The notes under the pieces: model-generated
Databases searched by the model: none
Told to the model about the DNA's origin: nothing
Seen by the model: the letters and a program-made list of their open reading frames with translations, nothing else
Position numbers and translations under genes: made by a program
Assembly (NCBI GenBank): GCA_965230525.1
Contig: OZ246008.1
Coordinates: 4,278,001 to 4,342,000 of the forward strand
Source of the DNA: GCA-002733465 sp965230525
Lineage (GTDB): Bacteria; Pseudomonadota; Gammaproteobacteria; Enterobacterales; Kangiellaceae
Length of the DNA: 64,000 bases
Direction of reading: 5' to 3'
Shown: positions 44,773 to 53,579 of the stretch, in pieces
Numbering within the stretch: the stretch's first letter is position 1
How the letters are laid out: the number at the start of each line of letters is the position of its first letter

Positions 44773-45717
44773 ATGGCATTAGTTCAAAAGCAACTTACCC
44801 ATAGCGTTGTTATGGTTCGCCCTATAGACTTCGGTTTTAATGAGCAAACCGGCATGGATAACGAATTTCAAAATCGACCTGCATTAAACGCCTCTGAAAA
44901 CATTACCAAGAACGCACTAAAAGAATTTGAACAATGTGTAAGCACCCTTGAAAGTAAGGGAATAAACGTTCAAGTACTTGGCAAGTCAAACGAGCAGAGC
45001 AAAGTCCCTGATGCTGTCTTTCCGAATAACTGGTTTTCTACTCGCTGTAATGGCGAGCTAATCATTTACCCTATGAAAACACCAAACCGGCAAGCCGAAG
45101 TGCAAGTTGAAGCCCTTTCGGAAAAATTGACTGGCCAGCAGTTTACGATTTCAGGGATTATTGATCTTAGAGAGCAATATGGCACAGAGCAGATACTTGA
45201 GGGGACTGGCTCGCTGATTTTTCACCACCCCAGCAACCATTTATTCGCTGCCATCTCCGAGCGCTGTCTGAGCACACCGTTAAACCGCTTTGCCGAACAA
45301 TTTGACTACCAGCTGGTCCCGTTCCATACCCAGTCAAGTAATGGTAAGCCGGTTTATCACACAAATGTTTTAATGAGTTGTGGTGAAAACTTCACGGTCA
45401 TTACACCTTCGATTATTCAGCCGGAACAACGAACTGCTGTGCTCAATTCAATCGATAATATCATCGAAGATCGCATCGACATTAGTGAACAACAAATGGC
45501 CGAGAGCTTTTGTGGCAACATATTGCAATTGATCAACAATAAGAATGATCCGGTTATAGTTATGTCTCACTCCGCTTATAAGGGCTTTACGGGCGATCAA
45601 AAAAAGATTTTGGAGCGACATGGCGATTTTGCAATATTTAACATACCGACCATCGAGTCGGTGGGTGGTGGAAGTGCTCGTTGTATGATTGCAGAAAATT
45701 TTCTACCTGCTGGTTAG
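44773..45717 (+). CDS. CtlX-like citrulline/arginine hydrolase (amidinotransferase fold)
   Basis: Protein of 314 residues of the arginine deiminase-related/CtlX family. It starts SVVMVRPIDFGFNEQTGMDNEFQ and has the substrate motif PDAVFPNNWFST (about 78-89), the catalytic-type GTGSLIFHHPSN, a His in PVYHTNVLMSCG and the nucleophile Cys in SARCMIAENF (about 304). It should hydrolyse citrulline or a related guanidine/ureido amino acid. A 415-base leader with an ORF and terminator precedes it, and a LysR gene is divergent. Confidence 0.85.
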   Translation: MALVQKQLTHSVVMVRPIDFGFNEQTGMDNEFQNRPALNASENITKNALKEFEQCVSTLESKGINVQVLGKSNEQSKVPDAVFPNNWFSTRCNGELIIYPMKTPNRQAEVQVEALSEKLTGQQFTISGIIDLREQYGTEQILEGTGSLIFHHPSNHLFAAISERCLSTPLNRFAEQFDYQLVPFHTQSSNGKPVYHTNVLMSCGENFTVITPSIIQPEQRTAVLNSIDNIIEDRIDISEQQMAESFCGNILQLINNKNDPVIVMSHSAYKGFTGDQKKILERHGDFAIFNIPTIESVGGGSARCMIAENFLPAG

Positions 45718-45787
45718 ATCGCGAGTAAGCACTATACAGCGTTAAATGCTCGGGCTTGTCTGCAACAAAAGTTCGTCAAACCCTTGA

Positions 45788-46249
45788 CTAAAATTTTGCC
45801 ATCGACTCCAATGTTTCGCCATTGCCCAGCCTGCAATTTTTGCTACGAACTCGAGCCACGACATCCCCATTGATGCACTTCCATCGGACTTCATTTAGTG
45901 TCACGGCTGGTTCGAGAATAATCTGCTGACCGGTCAAATAAGGACTATCATTGGGAACTTTCAAGACAACACGGTGCGCGTCAACTTGCATATCAATGCT
46001 GATATTGATTGACTCCCCCAATGGAAGCTGAAAGCGGACAGGTAGCTCAACTTGCTGTTGTTGCATGCGTTGCGTTGATTTGAATTGTGCGTTGATATCT
46101 TTGGCTGATGCGGCAAACTCCTTAAGAATTTGTTTAAACATGATTTGTGGCGCAAAGTCGGGAGAGGTGAGCATGCTATAGCCCACACCAGCACCGATAA
46201 GCAACACTAAAAATAACACAATGATCAAATTCTTCATGTCTTTCACCAA
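45788..46249 (-). CDS. unknown small membrane-anchored protein
   Basis: Unrecognised protein of 153 residues. An N-terminal membrane segment (about 6-26, KNLIIVLFLVLLIGAGVGYSML) leads to a periplasmic part with two cysteines near the end (WKCINGDVVARVRSKNCRL) that resemble the disulfide end of type IV pilins; the first part lacks the pilin GFTLIE start. It is between ctlX and the kinase gene, divergent from the latter. Confidence 0.6.
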   Translation of the reverse strand: MVKDMKNLIIVLFLVLLIGAGVGYSMLTSPDFAPQIMFKQILKEFAASAKDINAQFKSTQRMQQQQVELPVRFQLPLGESINISIDMQVDAHRVVLKVPNDSPYLTGQQIILEPAVTLNEVRWKCINGDVVARVRSKNCRLGNGETLESMAKF

Positions 46250-46386
46250 ACCAGTCAGTCTAATATAACTTAGAGTATCTCAAGTATTACAGTCAATTCC
46301 CCTGTTTCCAACTAAAATCTATGAAAAATGGTTAATTTACTTCTAAACTTATATTTCAAGATAAAAATACGATAAATCAAATACTT

Positions 46387-48078
46387 ATGGCACTACCCCA
46401 ATTGCAAGGATATACCATCATGCGCGAGTTAGCCGCCGGTGGTATGGCAAAAATTTATGACGCGATTCAGATATCTCTCAATCGCCCGGTGGCCATTAAG
46501 TTTCTGAGTAAAACATTACTTGATCATCACGAAGCGCTTTCCTTATTTGAACGCGAGTCATTGATTATCGCGCAGCTGACTCACCCCAACATAGTCCAAG
46601 TCATTGATAAAGGAATAACCGAAGATTCTCAGCCTTATTTTGTTATGGAAAAAATTAATGGCATTGATCTTTCGGAATTAATCAATGGTGCGGAATTGCC
46701 CTTCAGCAAAAAAATAGATATAGCGATTCAAATTTGCAAGGGGCTTTCCTACGCACACAAAAATAACGTGATCCATCGAGATATTAAGCCAGCTAATATC
46801 ATTATTGATCAACACGGTAACGCGCGGATTTTGGATTTTGGCATCGCCTTGTCAGAATCAGAAGGCAATGATTCTGAAACGACAGTAATTGGAACCGAAG
46901 GCTATATCGCTCCAGAGCAAGAAAACAATTATGCCCAAGCGACAATCGCAAGCGACATTTACTCGTTCGGAATGCTGATGAAAAACTTGTTCTATAATCA
47001 CGCCGAAGGTGAACCAATCGACCAAACAGAACTAGCCAAAATTCCCAAGCCTTTATTAACATTGATGGACCAATGTACCAATCCCGAGCCCTCGATGCGA
47101 CCGACCTCGCTTTCAGAAGTCAGAGATTGGTTACTTCGAATTTCACAAGGTAGTCATTTAAATAAAAGTAAACTTCAAGCAGCGCAGCAAGAAACCAAAG
47201 ATTTGAGTGCACAGTTTAATTTACTCGATGTGCTATGCAAGACGCCGCAAAAAAGTGTTTACTTATTTCAAAAAAAGAGTAACCAACAATTACTTATCAT
47301 AAAAAGGCAAATGGACAGTTCCGCTGGGTTAAAGCAAGCGAAAATTCTATCCAGTTTAAAACATCCAAACATAGTGCAAATTTATGCCGCCGCTAAGAGT
47401 ACTGGACACTTTGTTTTAATCACAGAATATTTGCCAGGCGGAAGTTTGGCCAATGTATTATTACAGGATATGAGCGAACAAGACTTCTTGACTCAAGCTT
47501 GTCAAATTAGCGCAGCAATGCATTTCGCCCATCAAAACAACATTCAGCACAACAATTTATCACCTGAGAATATTTTGTTTGATAGTAAGCAAAATATTAA
47601 GCTAGCTGACTTTGGCCAAGTTAGAAAACGAGCTGCAGATGATAACAACTTAGTAAACTACCATCCCCCTGGAAACCAAGCTTACTCTGAACAATACGAT
47701 ATTTATTGCATGGGTGCTATCTTTCATCACATGCTCTATGGAGTCAAAGTTGGAGAGCCGTTACCCAAAACTAATCGAAAGCTTTCATTTAGATTGCAAA
47801 AACTAATTGATAAAATGATTGCAATCGATCCTGTTAACCGCCCTACGACAGCGCAACAAGTACTAATTGAATTACAACGAATTGCAAGAAGCGGATTAAC
47901 AAAATCGCAAAGCTCGAATATTTCTAAAAATAGGAAAGAGGCGCGGCAACCAAAAAAGCAAAAGCGACAAGCAAATTTGAGGCACTCTCCACCGGCGCAA
48001 TCAAAAGGCCTTATAATCGCTTTGACGATCAGCGTGCTTATTATTATCGGACTGGTGGCAAAAGACTTTATTGGTTAA
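46387..48078 (+). CDS. tandem Ser/Thr kinase-pseudokinase membrane protein
   Basis: Protein of 563 residues. The first kinase domain (about 8-255) has all key residues: Lys38 in VAIKF, HRD at 130-132, DFG at 150-152, APEQ at 175-178. The second (about 275-500) keeps a Lys (IIKR) and ADFG at 407-410 but has no glycine loop, and its HRD reads HNN (388-390), so it is a pseudokinase. A basic tail (515-540) and one membrane segment (541-558) end it. Convergent with a triple-FHA protein 21 bases on, a likely partner because FHA domains bind phosphothreonine. Confidence 0.88.
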   Translation: MALPQLQGYTIMRELAAGGMAKIYDAIQISLNRPVAIKFLSKTLLDHHEALSLFERESLIIAQLTHPNIVQVIDKGITEDSQPYFVMEKINGIDLSELINGAELPFSKKIDIAIQICKGLSYAHKNNVIHRDIKPANIIIDQHGNARILDFGIALSESEGNDSETTVIGTEGYIAPEQENNYAQATIASDIYSFGMLMKNLFYNHAEGEPIDQTELAKIPKPLLTLMDQCTNPEPSMRPTSLSEVRDWLLRISQGSHLNKSKLQAAQQETKDLSAQFNLLDVLCKTPQKSVYLFQKKSNQQLLIIKRQMDSSAGLKQAKILSSLKHPNIVQIYAAAKSTGHFVLITEYLPGGSLANVLLQDMSEQDFLTQACQISAAMHFAHQNNIQHNNLSPENILFDSKQNIKLADFGQVRKRAADDNNLVNYHPPGNQAYSEQYDIYCMGAIFHHMLYGVKVGEPLPKTNRKLSFRLQKLIDKMIAIDPVNRPTTAQQVLIELQRIARSGLTKSQSSNISKNRKEARQPKKQKRQANLRHSPPAQSKGLIIALTISVLIIIGLVAKDFIG

Positions 48079-48099
48079 AAAACGCCGCGTAAGCCGGCA

Positions 48100-49263
48100 C
48101 TAGCTAAACTGCCAATTGGTAAAGTATCCCCATACGCCTAGCGCGACAATAACAATTCCAGCGATAAGAATTTTTTTAGGTACTCGGCTCGCAGAGCGTT
48201 TTGGAACAAAATAAATCCTAGGGACATCACCTTTAGATTGAAACTTTAGCCGAGTTCCACCTACAGTAATTTCATCCCCGTCTTGCAAAATAGCACGAAT
48301 TTGCATCTTGTTATTAATCAAAAGTCCGTCAGCAGCGCCGTTATTAACCACTTCCCACCCTAAGTCAGTTTCATTTAAATGAACATGACGAGCCGACACA
48401 CTCGTTTCACTGGTAGAAAGGTGATGCCCAAGCATTTTACTTAAATGATTATTCTTGCTAACAATTTCATAGACTTTGCCCGTTGAGGTCTTGTCTATAT
48501 CATGCAAGAAAACTTTTTCGGATGCTAAAACAGGACGACTTTGGCTTTTAGTCGTGCGCTTTGCCGATGGCTTTTCTTTTTCAACTTTCGGTTTTAGTTT
48601 AGTCGCTGGTTTTGCTGCTGTTTTAACTTCAGGGCCTATCACTGTAAACGAAAACTCATCAAGCCTTACCACATCATTATTCTGTAGTTCACAAGATTTG
48701 ATTCGTTCATTATTGACGAATGTTCCATTGGAAGAGTTTGCGTCTTCAATAAACAGCTTTTCTTGCTTTATTGTTAGATTGGCGTGAGTCCTGGAAACAA
48801 AACTCAGTGGTACCATAATATCGGCTTTATCATCACGACCGATGGTGGCCGTTTGGTTGATTTGAAAAAACTGTCCGGTGAGTGGCGCTGAGTTGGCTTT
48901 TAATAACCAAGGCGAAATAGAAGGTCGAATAACCGTCTTACTTGCTTTCGCTGCTGGACGAGGTTGATTTAACTCCTGCAATGGATCGATAATTTCTAAT
49001 TCGACTTCGCCTAATTTCAGCATGTCGCCAGCAACCAACTTTTGACTATCAGGAATCGGGAAGTCGTTAACTAATATGCTCTTATTTTTGGTCAGGTTAT
49101 TGACTACCACTTCGGACTGCTCAATTACCAATTCACAATGGGTAGCTTCAACATTGGGATCATCAACCACTATATCGCACTGGCTATCACTACCCAGTTT
49201 AATAGTCGAATCCACCAGCCACATTGCTGGTTTTCGGCGATCTTTAAATTGAATTTTCAACAT
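48100..49263 (-). CDS. triple-FHA-domain membrane protein
   Basis: Protein of 387 residues with three forkhead-associated-like units: about 15-90 (LGSDSQCDIVVDDPNVEATHCELV), 125-205 (ATIGRDDKADIMVPLSFVSRTHANL, the canonical GR...SRxH...N form, with DANSSNGTFVN) and 255-350 (ISARHVHLNET-like, less canonical). A membrane segment ends the chain (about 364-383). FHA units bind phosphothreonine peptides, so with the neighbouring kinase it forms a probable phospho-signalling pair. Both are anchored at the C-terminus. Confidence 0.85.
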   Translation of the reverse strand: MLKIQFKDRRKPAMWLVDSTIKLGSDSQCDIVVDDPNVEATHCELVIEQSEVVVNNLTKNKSILVNDFPIPDSQKLVAGDMLKLGEVELEIIDPLQELNQPRPAAKASKTVIRPSISPWLLKANSAPLTGQFFQINQTATIGRDDKADIMVPLSFVSRTHANLTIKQEKLFIEDANSSNGTFVNNERIKSCELQNNDVVRLDEFSFTVIGPEVKTAAKPATKLKPKVEKEKPSAKRTTKSQSRPVLASEKVFLHDIDKTSTGKVYEIVSKNNHLSKMLGHHLSTSETSVSARHVHLNETDLGWEVVNNGAADGLLINNKMQIRAILQDGDEITVGGTRLKFQSKGDVPRIYFVPKRSASRVPKKILIAGIVIVALGVWGYFTNWQFS

Positions 49264-49437
49264 TGTGGCGAATTAGCCTCCAACAGCATCAATATCAACC
49301 CTTCACAAAACGAGTAAGTTATTGAACTAATTTCATTTTTTGCAAACCCGTATGATAACGGTTATGCGCCAAGAAAAAAACGAAATTTTATTCTTTTAAT
49401 TAGTTATATTATCGCGTTATACAAACCAATAAATTGC

Positions 49438-50784
49438 TTAACCCGCTGCTATCATGAGCAGCTGGCCACATAACCACGCTGCATAAGTTCCCAAAGCATA
49501 ACCTAACACTGCAAGTAAAACCCCCACAGGCGCCAAAGAGGGATGGAACGCAGAGGCGACCACGGGAGCCGAAGCGGCACCGCCCACATTAGCTTGACTA
49601 CCAACAGCCATATAGAAGAGTGGCGCTCTAATGAGTTTAGCCACGGTCAGCATTAAACCGGCATGAATTAACATCCAAATAGCGCCAACAAGGAATAACC
49701 AAGGTCTTTCAAAAATGGCACCAATATCCATATGCAAACCAATTGAGGCGACTAAAATATAGATAAACACCGAGCCCACTTTAGATGCACCAACCGCTTC
49801 AAAATGACGCAGCTTGGTAGTCGATGCTATCAAGCCGACGGTTGTTACCGTGACGATCAACCAAAAGAATTTGCTTGTTAATGAATATTTGGAAGCGGCT
49901 GGCCACATTTCGGCAATCCAGGGCGCCAAATTATCTGCAACCAAATGGCCGAGCGCGGTTGCACCAAACGCGACTGCAACAATCATCATCAGGTCAGTAA
50001 GGTTGGGATTTTTCGCATTTTCTCGATTAAATTTTTCAACCGTTTCTTTCAAATCTTCAATCGCGCTGGTGTCTGCACCAGTTTTTGCATCAAACCGCTT
50101 AGCATTACCTGCCATATAAAGGATCACAGCCATCCAAATATTCGCGATAATGACGTCGACCGCAATCATGCTTGAAAACAAGGGTCCGGATACTTCAAAA
50201 ACTTCCTTCATGGCCGCCTGATTCGCTCCCCCGCCAATCCAACTACCAGCCACCGTTGTTAATCCACGCCACACGTCTCCAGCAACCACGTCTGGATTAA
50301 TTACCGACATAATCAACACTGCAATCGGCCCACCAACTACGATGCCAATGGTTCCAGTTAGAAATAAGATTAACGCTTTTGGACCAAGCGCCTTAATTTT
50401 CTTGAAATCAACACTTAAAGTCAGCAATACAAGACTTGCAGGCAGCAAGAAACGAGATGCCACATAGTAAATTTGGGAGCCATTAGCGGCAATTTTGGTA
50501 TCTTCTGGGTTGGCTGCATTTTGACACTGTTGCAGCACTGCGGCCCCCGCATCAATACTGCCATTGAGTACTTGAACACAGGGGTAATCATAAGGCACAA
50601 CATGAAAAGTATGCAGCAGCGATGGAATAAAATAGCAAAGTAGTAATGCTGGAACAAAGGTATAAAACTTTTTGAAAAAAGGTATGTCACTTTGGTGGGT
50701 ATAAAATACTGCGCCTAATATAACAGCAAGAATTCCGAATACAGTGGCAGTATTTGTGACTAAATAAGTTATCGGTTCAGACAT
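49438..50784 (-). CDS. DUF819 family membrane protein
   Basis: Membrane protein of 448 residues with about 11-12 hydrophobic segments. The sequence GSWIGGGANQAAMKEVFE and the end GSQANVGGAASAPVVASAFHPSLAPVGVLLAVLGYALGTYAAWL (in pieces) are typical of DUF819 (YjcL-like) proteins, thought to be transporters. The substrate is unknown. Single gene. Confidence 0.88.
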   Translation of the reverse strand: MSEPITYLVTNTATVFGILAVILGAVFYTHQSDIPFFKKFYTFVPALLLCYFIPSLLHTFHVVPYDYPCVQVLNGSIDAGAAVLQQCQNAANPEDTKIAANGSQIYYVASRFLLPASLVLLTLSVDFKKIKALGPKALILFLTGTIGIVVGGPIAVLIMSVINPDVVAGDVWRGLTTVAGSWIGGGANQAAMKEVFEVSGPLFSSMIAVDVIIANIWMAVILYMAGNAKRFDAKTGADTSAIEDLKETVEKFNRENAKNPNLTDLMMIVAVAFGATALGHLVADNLAPWIAEMWPAASKYSLTSKFFWLIVTVTTVGLIASTTKLRHFEAVGASKVGSVFIYILVASIGLHMDIGAIFERPWLFLVGAIWMLIHAGLMLTVAKLIRAPLFYMAVGSQANVGGAASAPVVASAFHPSLAPVGVLLAVLGYALGTYAAWLCGQLLMIAAG

Positions 50785-51075
50785 TCAATCCCCTAGGTAA
50801 TGATGACTTTGCAGGTAATTAGCAAAGCTTAACGCATTCGCTACTCGATTCATTGGCTTAGTCAAACTCAAAAGTAGTCAAAGATAAATCCGATGACTCT
50901 AAAATAGACGCTAAGGCATTGAAGCATAGTGCTTTTTTATTGGATTAAAATACAGTAAACCTATCAAGGACTCAATAGCTAATTCGAGACAGTGCCACCC
51001 AAACCAAGCCGCTGCTTATAATTCCGCTAACTTGGCAAGAGCAATCTCTTGATAACCTTGTAAGGCCTAGGCGTA

Positions 51076-51261
51076 TTATTCTGGCGGGGGAAGGTCGATG
51101 GACTGCACAGAACTTGGTTTTGCTCTTCCTGATTTACGCAGCGCATCTCGCAAAACATACTCAATTTGTGCGTTGACACTGCGCAGTTCATCGTCAGCCC
51201 AAAGCTGCATAGCTTTGAGAACTTCTTCGTTGATTCTTAATGGGTAGGCTTTTTTGGCCAA
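51076..51261 (-). CDS. Arc-type ribbon-helix-helix protein
   Basis: Small DNA-binding protein of 61 residues of the ribbon-helix-helix (Arc/MetJ) kind: AYPLRINEEVLKAMQLWADDELRSVNAQIEYVLRDALRKSG in pieces. I chose TTG 51261 as the start because GGAGA lies five bases before it; the frame goes on to 51285 without a site. It follows the SPFH gene by 57 bases on the same strand, a pairing I have seen in other proteobacteria. It may regulate the SPFH gene. Confidence 0.8.
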   Translation of the reverse strand: MAKKAYPLRINEEVLKAMQLWADDELRSVNAQIEYVLRDALRKSGRAKPSSVQSIDLPPPE

Positions 51262-51318
51262 ATTACTCTCCAGGCACGCAAGCAAATATTTAAACGGGGT
51301 GGAAGTTAAGCAAACAGT

Positions 51319-52179
51319 CTAATAAAGACTGCCTGCATTAACCACCGGTGAAGCAGCTTCATCACTGCACAACACCACTAATAAATTACTCACCATGGCT
51401 GCTTTTCGCTCGGAATCAAGTTCAACAATGTCGCGCTCCGCTAATTGATTGAGCGCCATACCCACCATGCCAACAGCTCCTTCTACAATCGTTTTACGTG
51501 CCGAAATTATTGCCATCGCCTGCTGACGTCTTAACATCGCGCTGGCGATTTCTGGCGCGTAAGCCAAGTGACTAATTCGAGACTCGACAACATGCACACC
51601 CGCTTTATTTAGTCTGTCTTGTACTTCTGCTCGCAACGCTTTAGATATTTCAACGGGGTGACTTCGTAAAGAAACCTCAGCTTCGTGACTATCGTATGCA
51701 TAACTGGTTGCAAGGTTTCTGAGTGCAGCCTCACTTTGAATCGAAACGAAATCTTCATAATCATCCACTTGGAAAATGGCCTCAGCTGTATCCACCACTT
51801 CCCAGACGACCACTGCGGCGATTTCAATAGGGTTACCATTGTTGTCATTAACTTTTAGTTTACTACTTTCAAAGTTTCGGACACGCAATGAAACCCGATC
51901 TTTAGTATAAAATGGGTTGGCCCAGCGTAATCCCGGCTCTTTAACCGTGCCAACATACTTTCCAAATAGCTGTAATACCCGCCCTTCGTTGGGATCGACC
52001 ATAAAAAACCCGAACCAGCATATAAACACCACGATGGCAGACAAAAAAGTCACTATCGCTAAGAACGCGCCGGTTTTGGCAAACAGTAGTGTCAACACAA
52101 TGGTCAAAACCTGAGCAACAAACAAAACCAAAAGCATGAATATCCCATTGGGGGCCTTAATTTCTTTTTCAGTGATCAT
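51319..52179 (-). CDS. SPFH (band 7) domain membrane protein
   Basis: Protein of 286 residues with two N-terminal hydrophobic segments (about 13-60) and a band-7 domain (about 60-250): FFMVDPNEGRVLQLFGKYVGT, GLRWANPF, VRVRNFESSKLKVNDNNGNPIEIAAVVVWEV (in parts), ISHLAYAPEIASAMLRRQQAMAIISARKTIV. SPFH proteins form large rings at the membrane and organise proteases or lipid domains. The promoter is in the 197-base divergent gap with the next SPFH gene. Confidence 0.9.
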   Translation of the reverse strand: MITEKEIKAPNGIFMLLVLFVAQVLTIVLTLLFAKTGAFLAIVTFLSAIVVFICWFGFFMVDPNEGRVLQLFGKYVGTVKEPGLRWANPFYTKDRVSLRVRNFESSKLKVNDNNGNPIEIAAVVVWEVVDTAEAIFQVDDYEDFVSIQSEAALRNLATSYAYDSHEAEVSLRSHPVEISKALRAEVQDRLNKAGVHVVESRISHLAYAPEIASAMLRRQQAMAIISARKTIVEGAVGMVGMALNQLAERDIVELDSERKAAMVSNLLVVLCSDEAASPVVNAGSLY

Positions 52180-52376
52180 CTATCTCTCCTCTGCCAATCG
52201 CAGAAATTTGCGACTAGTTTTTAGCAAAACGCCAAAATAAGATATCATTTTGATATCACCTTGTCAAAGATTGCGATTATGGGAATTTTCCAATAGTTGA
52301 CTCGTTAGCAGTTTGCTACACTTAATCATCAATCATGCAGTCATCGTGATCAGCATAACCACAATAGGAACGAATT

Positions 52377-53489
52377 ATGGGATTTTTTGACAAACTACGC
52401 GGCGAATTTATAGACATTATTGAATGGACTGATGCGAGTAGAGATACCATGGTTTATCGGTTTGAGCGCCATGAAAATGAAATAAAGATGGGTGCAAAGT
52501 TGATTGTTAGAGAATCGCAAGTAGCCGTTTTTATTAACAAAGGCAAGTTAGCCGATATTTTCGAGCCCGGTGATTACACCTTAGAAACTGACAATTTACC
52601 GATACTCTCAACTTTGCAAGGCTGGAAGCACGGTTTTCATAGTCCGTTTAAAGCTGAAGTCTATTTTATTAATACTCGCCGATTTACCGACCTAAAGTGG
52701 GGAACTAAAAACCCCATCACACTGCGAGATCCCGAATTCGGCCCATTGAGAGTACGCGCATTCGGTACTTATGCCATTCGAGTGAGCAATCCTGAAGCTT
52801 TTATTAAAGAAATTGTCGGTACAGACGGACACTTCACTACGGATGAAATTACTGATCAATTACGAAACTTAATCGTCTCGCGCTTTGCAGACATTGTCGG
52901 TGAAGCAAAAATTCCTGTGCTCGATATGGCAGCTAACTACGATGAATTAGGTGAATTTATTACCGGAAAAATTCATGATGATTTTTTGGCTTATGGAATA
53001 GACGTCACCAAAATGCTAGTGGAAAATATTTCATTGCCACCCGCTGTTGAGGAAGTATTAGATAAAAGAACCAGTATGGGCATTGTTGGCAACCTAAACC
53101 AATACACCCAATTCCAAGCGGCTACCGCCATGGAAAAAGCCGCGGAAAATGATGGCATGGCTGGCGGCGGTATGGGCATGGGTATGGGCTTTGCGATGGC
53201 AAACCAAATGGGACAATCAACCCAAAATGCTAACCAAAACACCGATGTCAATGCGCAAGTTTCAGCGCCACCGCCGTTGCCACAAGAGAAGCAGTTTCAC
53301 GTTGCAATCGATGGCGAATCGAAAGGTCCTATGTCGATCGCACAGTTAAAATCATTGGTGAGTTCAGGCTCTGTCAATCGCGATAGTTTAGTTTGGACTG
53401 AGGGCATGGCAAACTGGAGTAAAGCATCTGACGTTGATGAAACCAAAGGTCTATTTGCAGCCACGCCTCCCCCTTTACCCCCGCAATAA
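52377..53489 (+). CDS. SPFH-domain protein with C-terminal GYF_2 domain
   Basis: Protein of 370 residues of the virion-core/YdjI-like SPFH group: GFFDKLRGEFIDIIEW at the start, then band-7 sequence to about 240, a Gly/Met/Asn-rich linker (258-300) and a GYF_2 domain at the end (about 305-360; DGESKGPMSIAQLKSLVSSG, VWTEGMANWSKA). There is no membrane segment. In Bacillus subtilis the related YdjI acts with PspA and YdjG at the membrane. The next gene is a zinc-ribbon membrane protein like YdjG, so a two-gene membrane-stress module is inferred. Confidence 0.87.
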   Translation: MGFFDKLRGEFIDIIEWTDASRDTMVYRFERHENEIKMGAKLIVRESQVAVFINKGKLADIFEPGDYTLETDNLPILSTLQGWKHGFHSPFKAEVYFINTRRFTDLKWGTKNPITLRDPEFGPLRVRAFGTYAIRVSNPEAFIKEIVGTDGHFTTDEITDQLRNLIVSRFADIVGEAKIPVLDMAANYDELGEFITGKIHDDFLAYGIDVTKMLVENISLPPAVEEVLDKRTSMGIVGNLNQYTQFQAATAMEKAAENDGMAGGGMGMGMGFAMANQMGQSTQNANQNTDVNAQVSAPPPLPQEKQFHVAIDGESKGPMSIAQLKSLVSSGSVNRDSLVWTEGMANWSKASDVDETKGLFAATPPPLPPQ

Positions 53490-53579
53490 GTAGCAAGTGA
53501 GTGGCGTTTACTTTTGCAGAAAGTGAACGCCTCTTATAGTATATTTTTTATCGTATATTTTTGAGAAATAGGATTTTCT

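Noticed and set aside
44607..44804. 65-codon frame running through the terminator before the CtlX-like gene
   Set aside because: It reads through the stem and T-run, overlaps the hydrolase start in another frame, and has no ribosome site.
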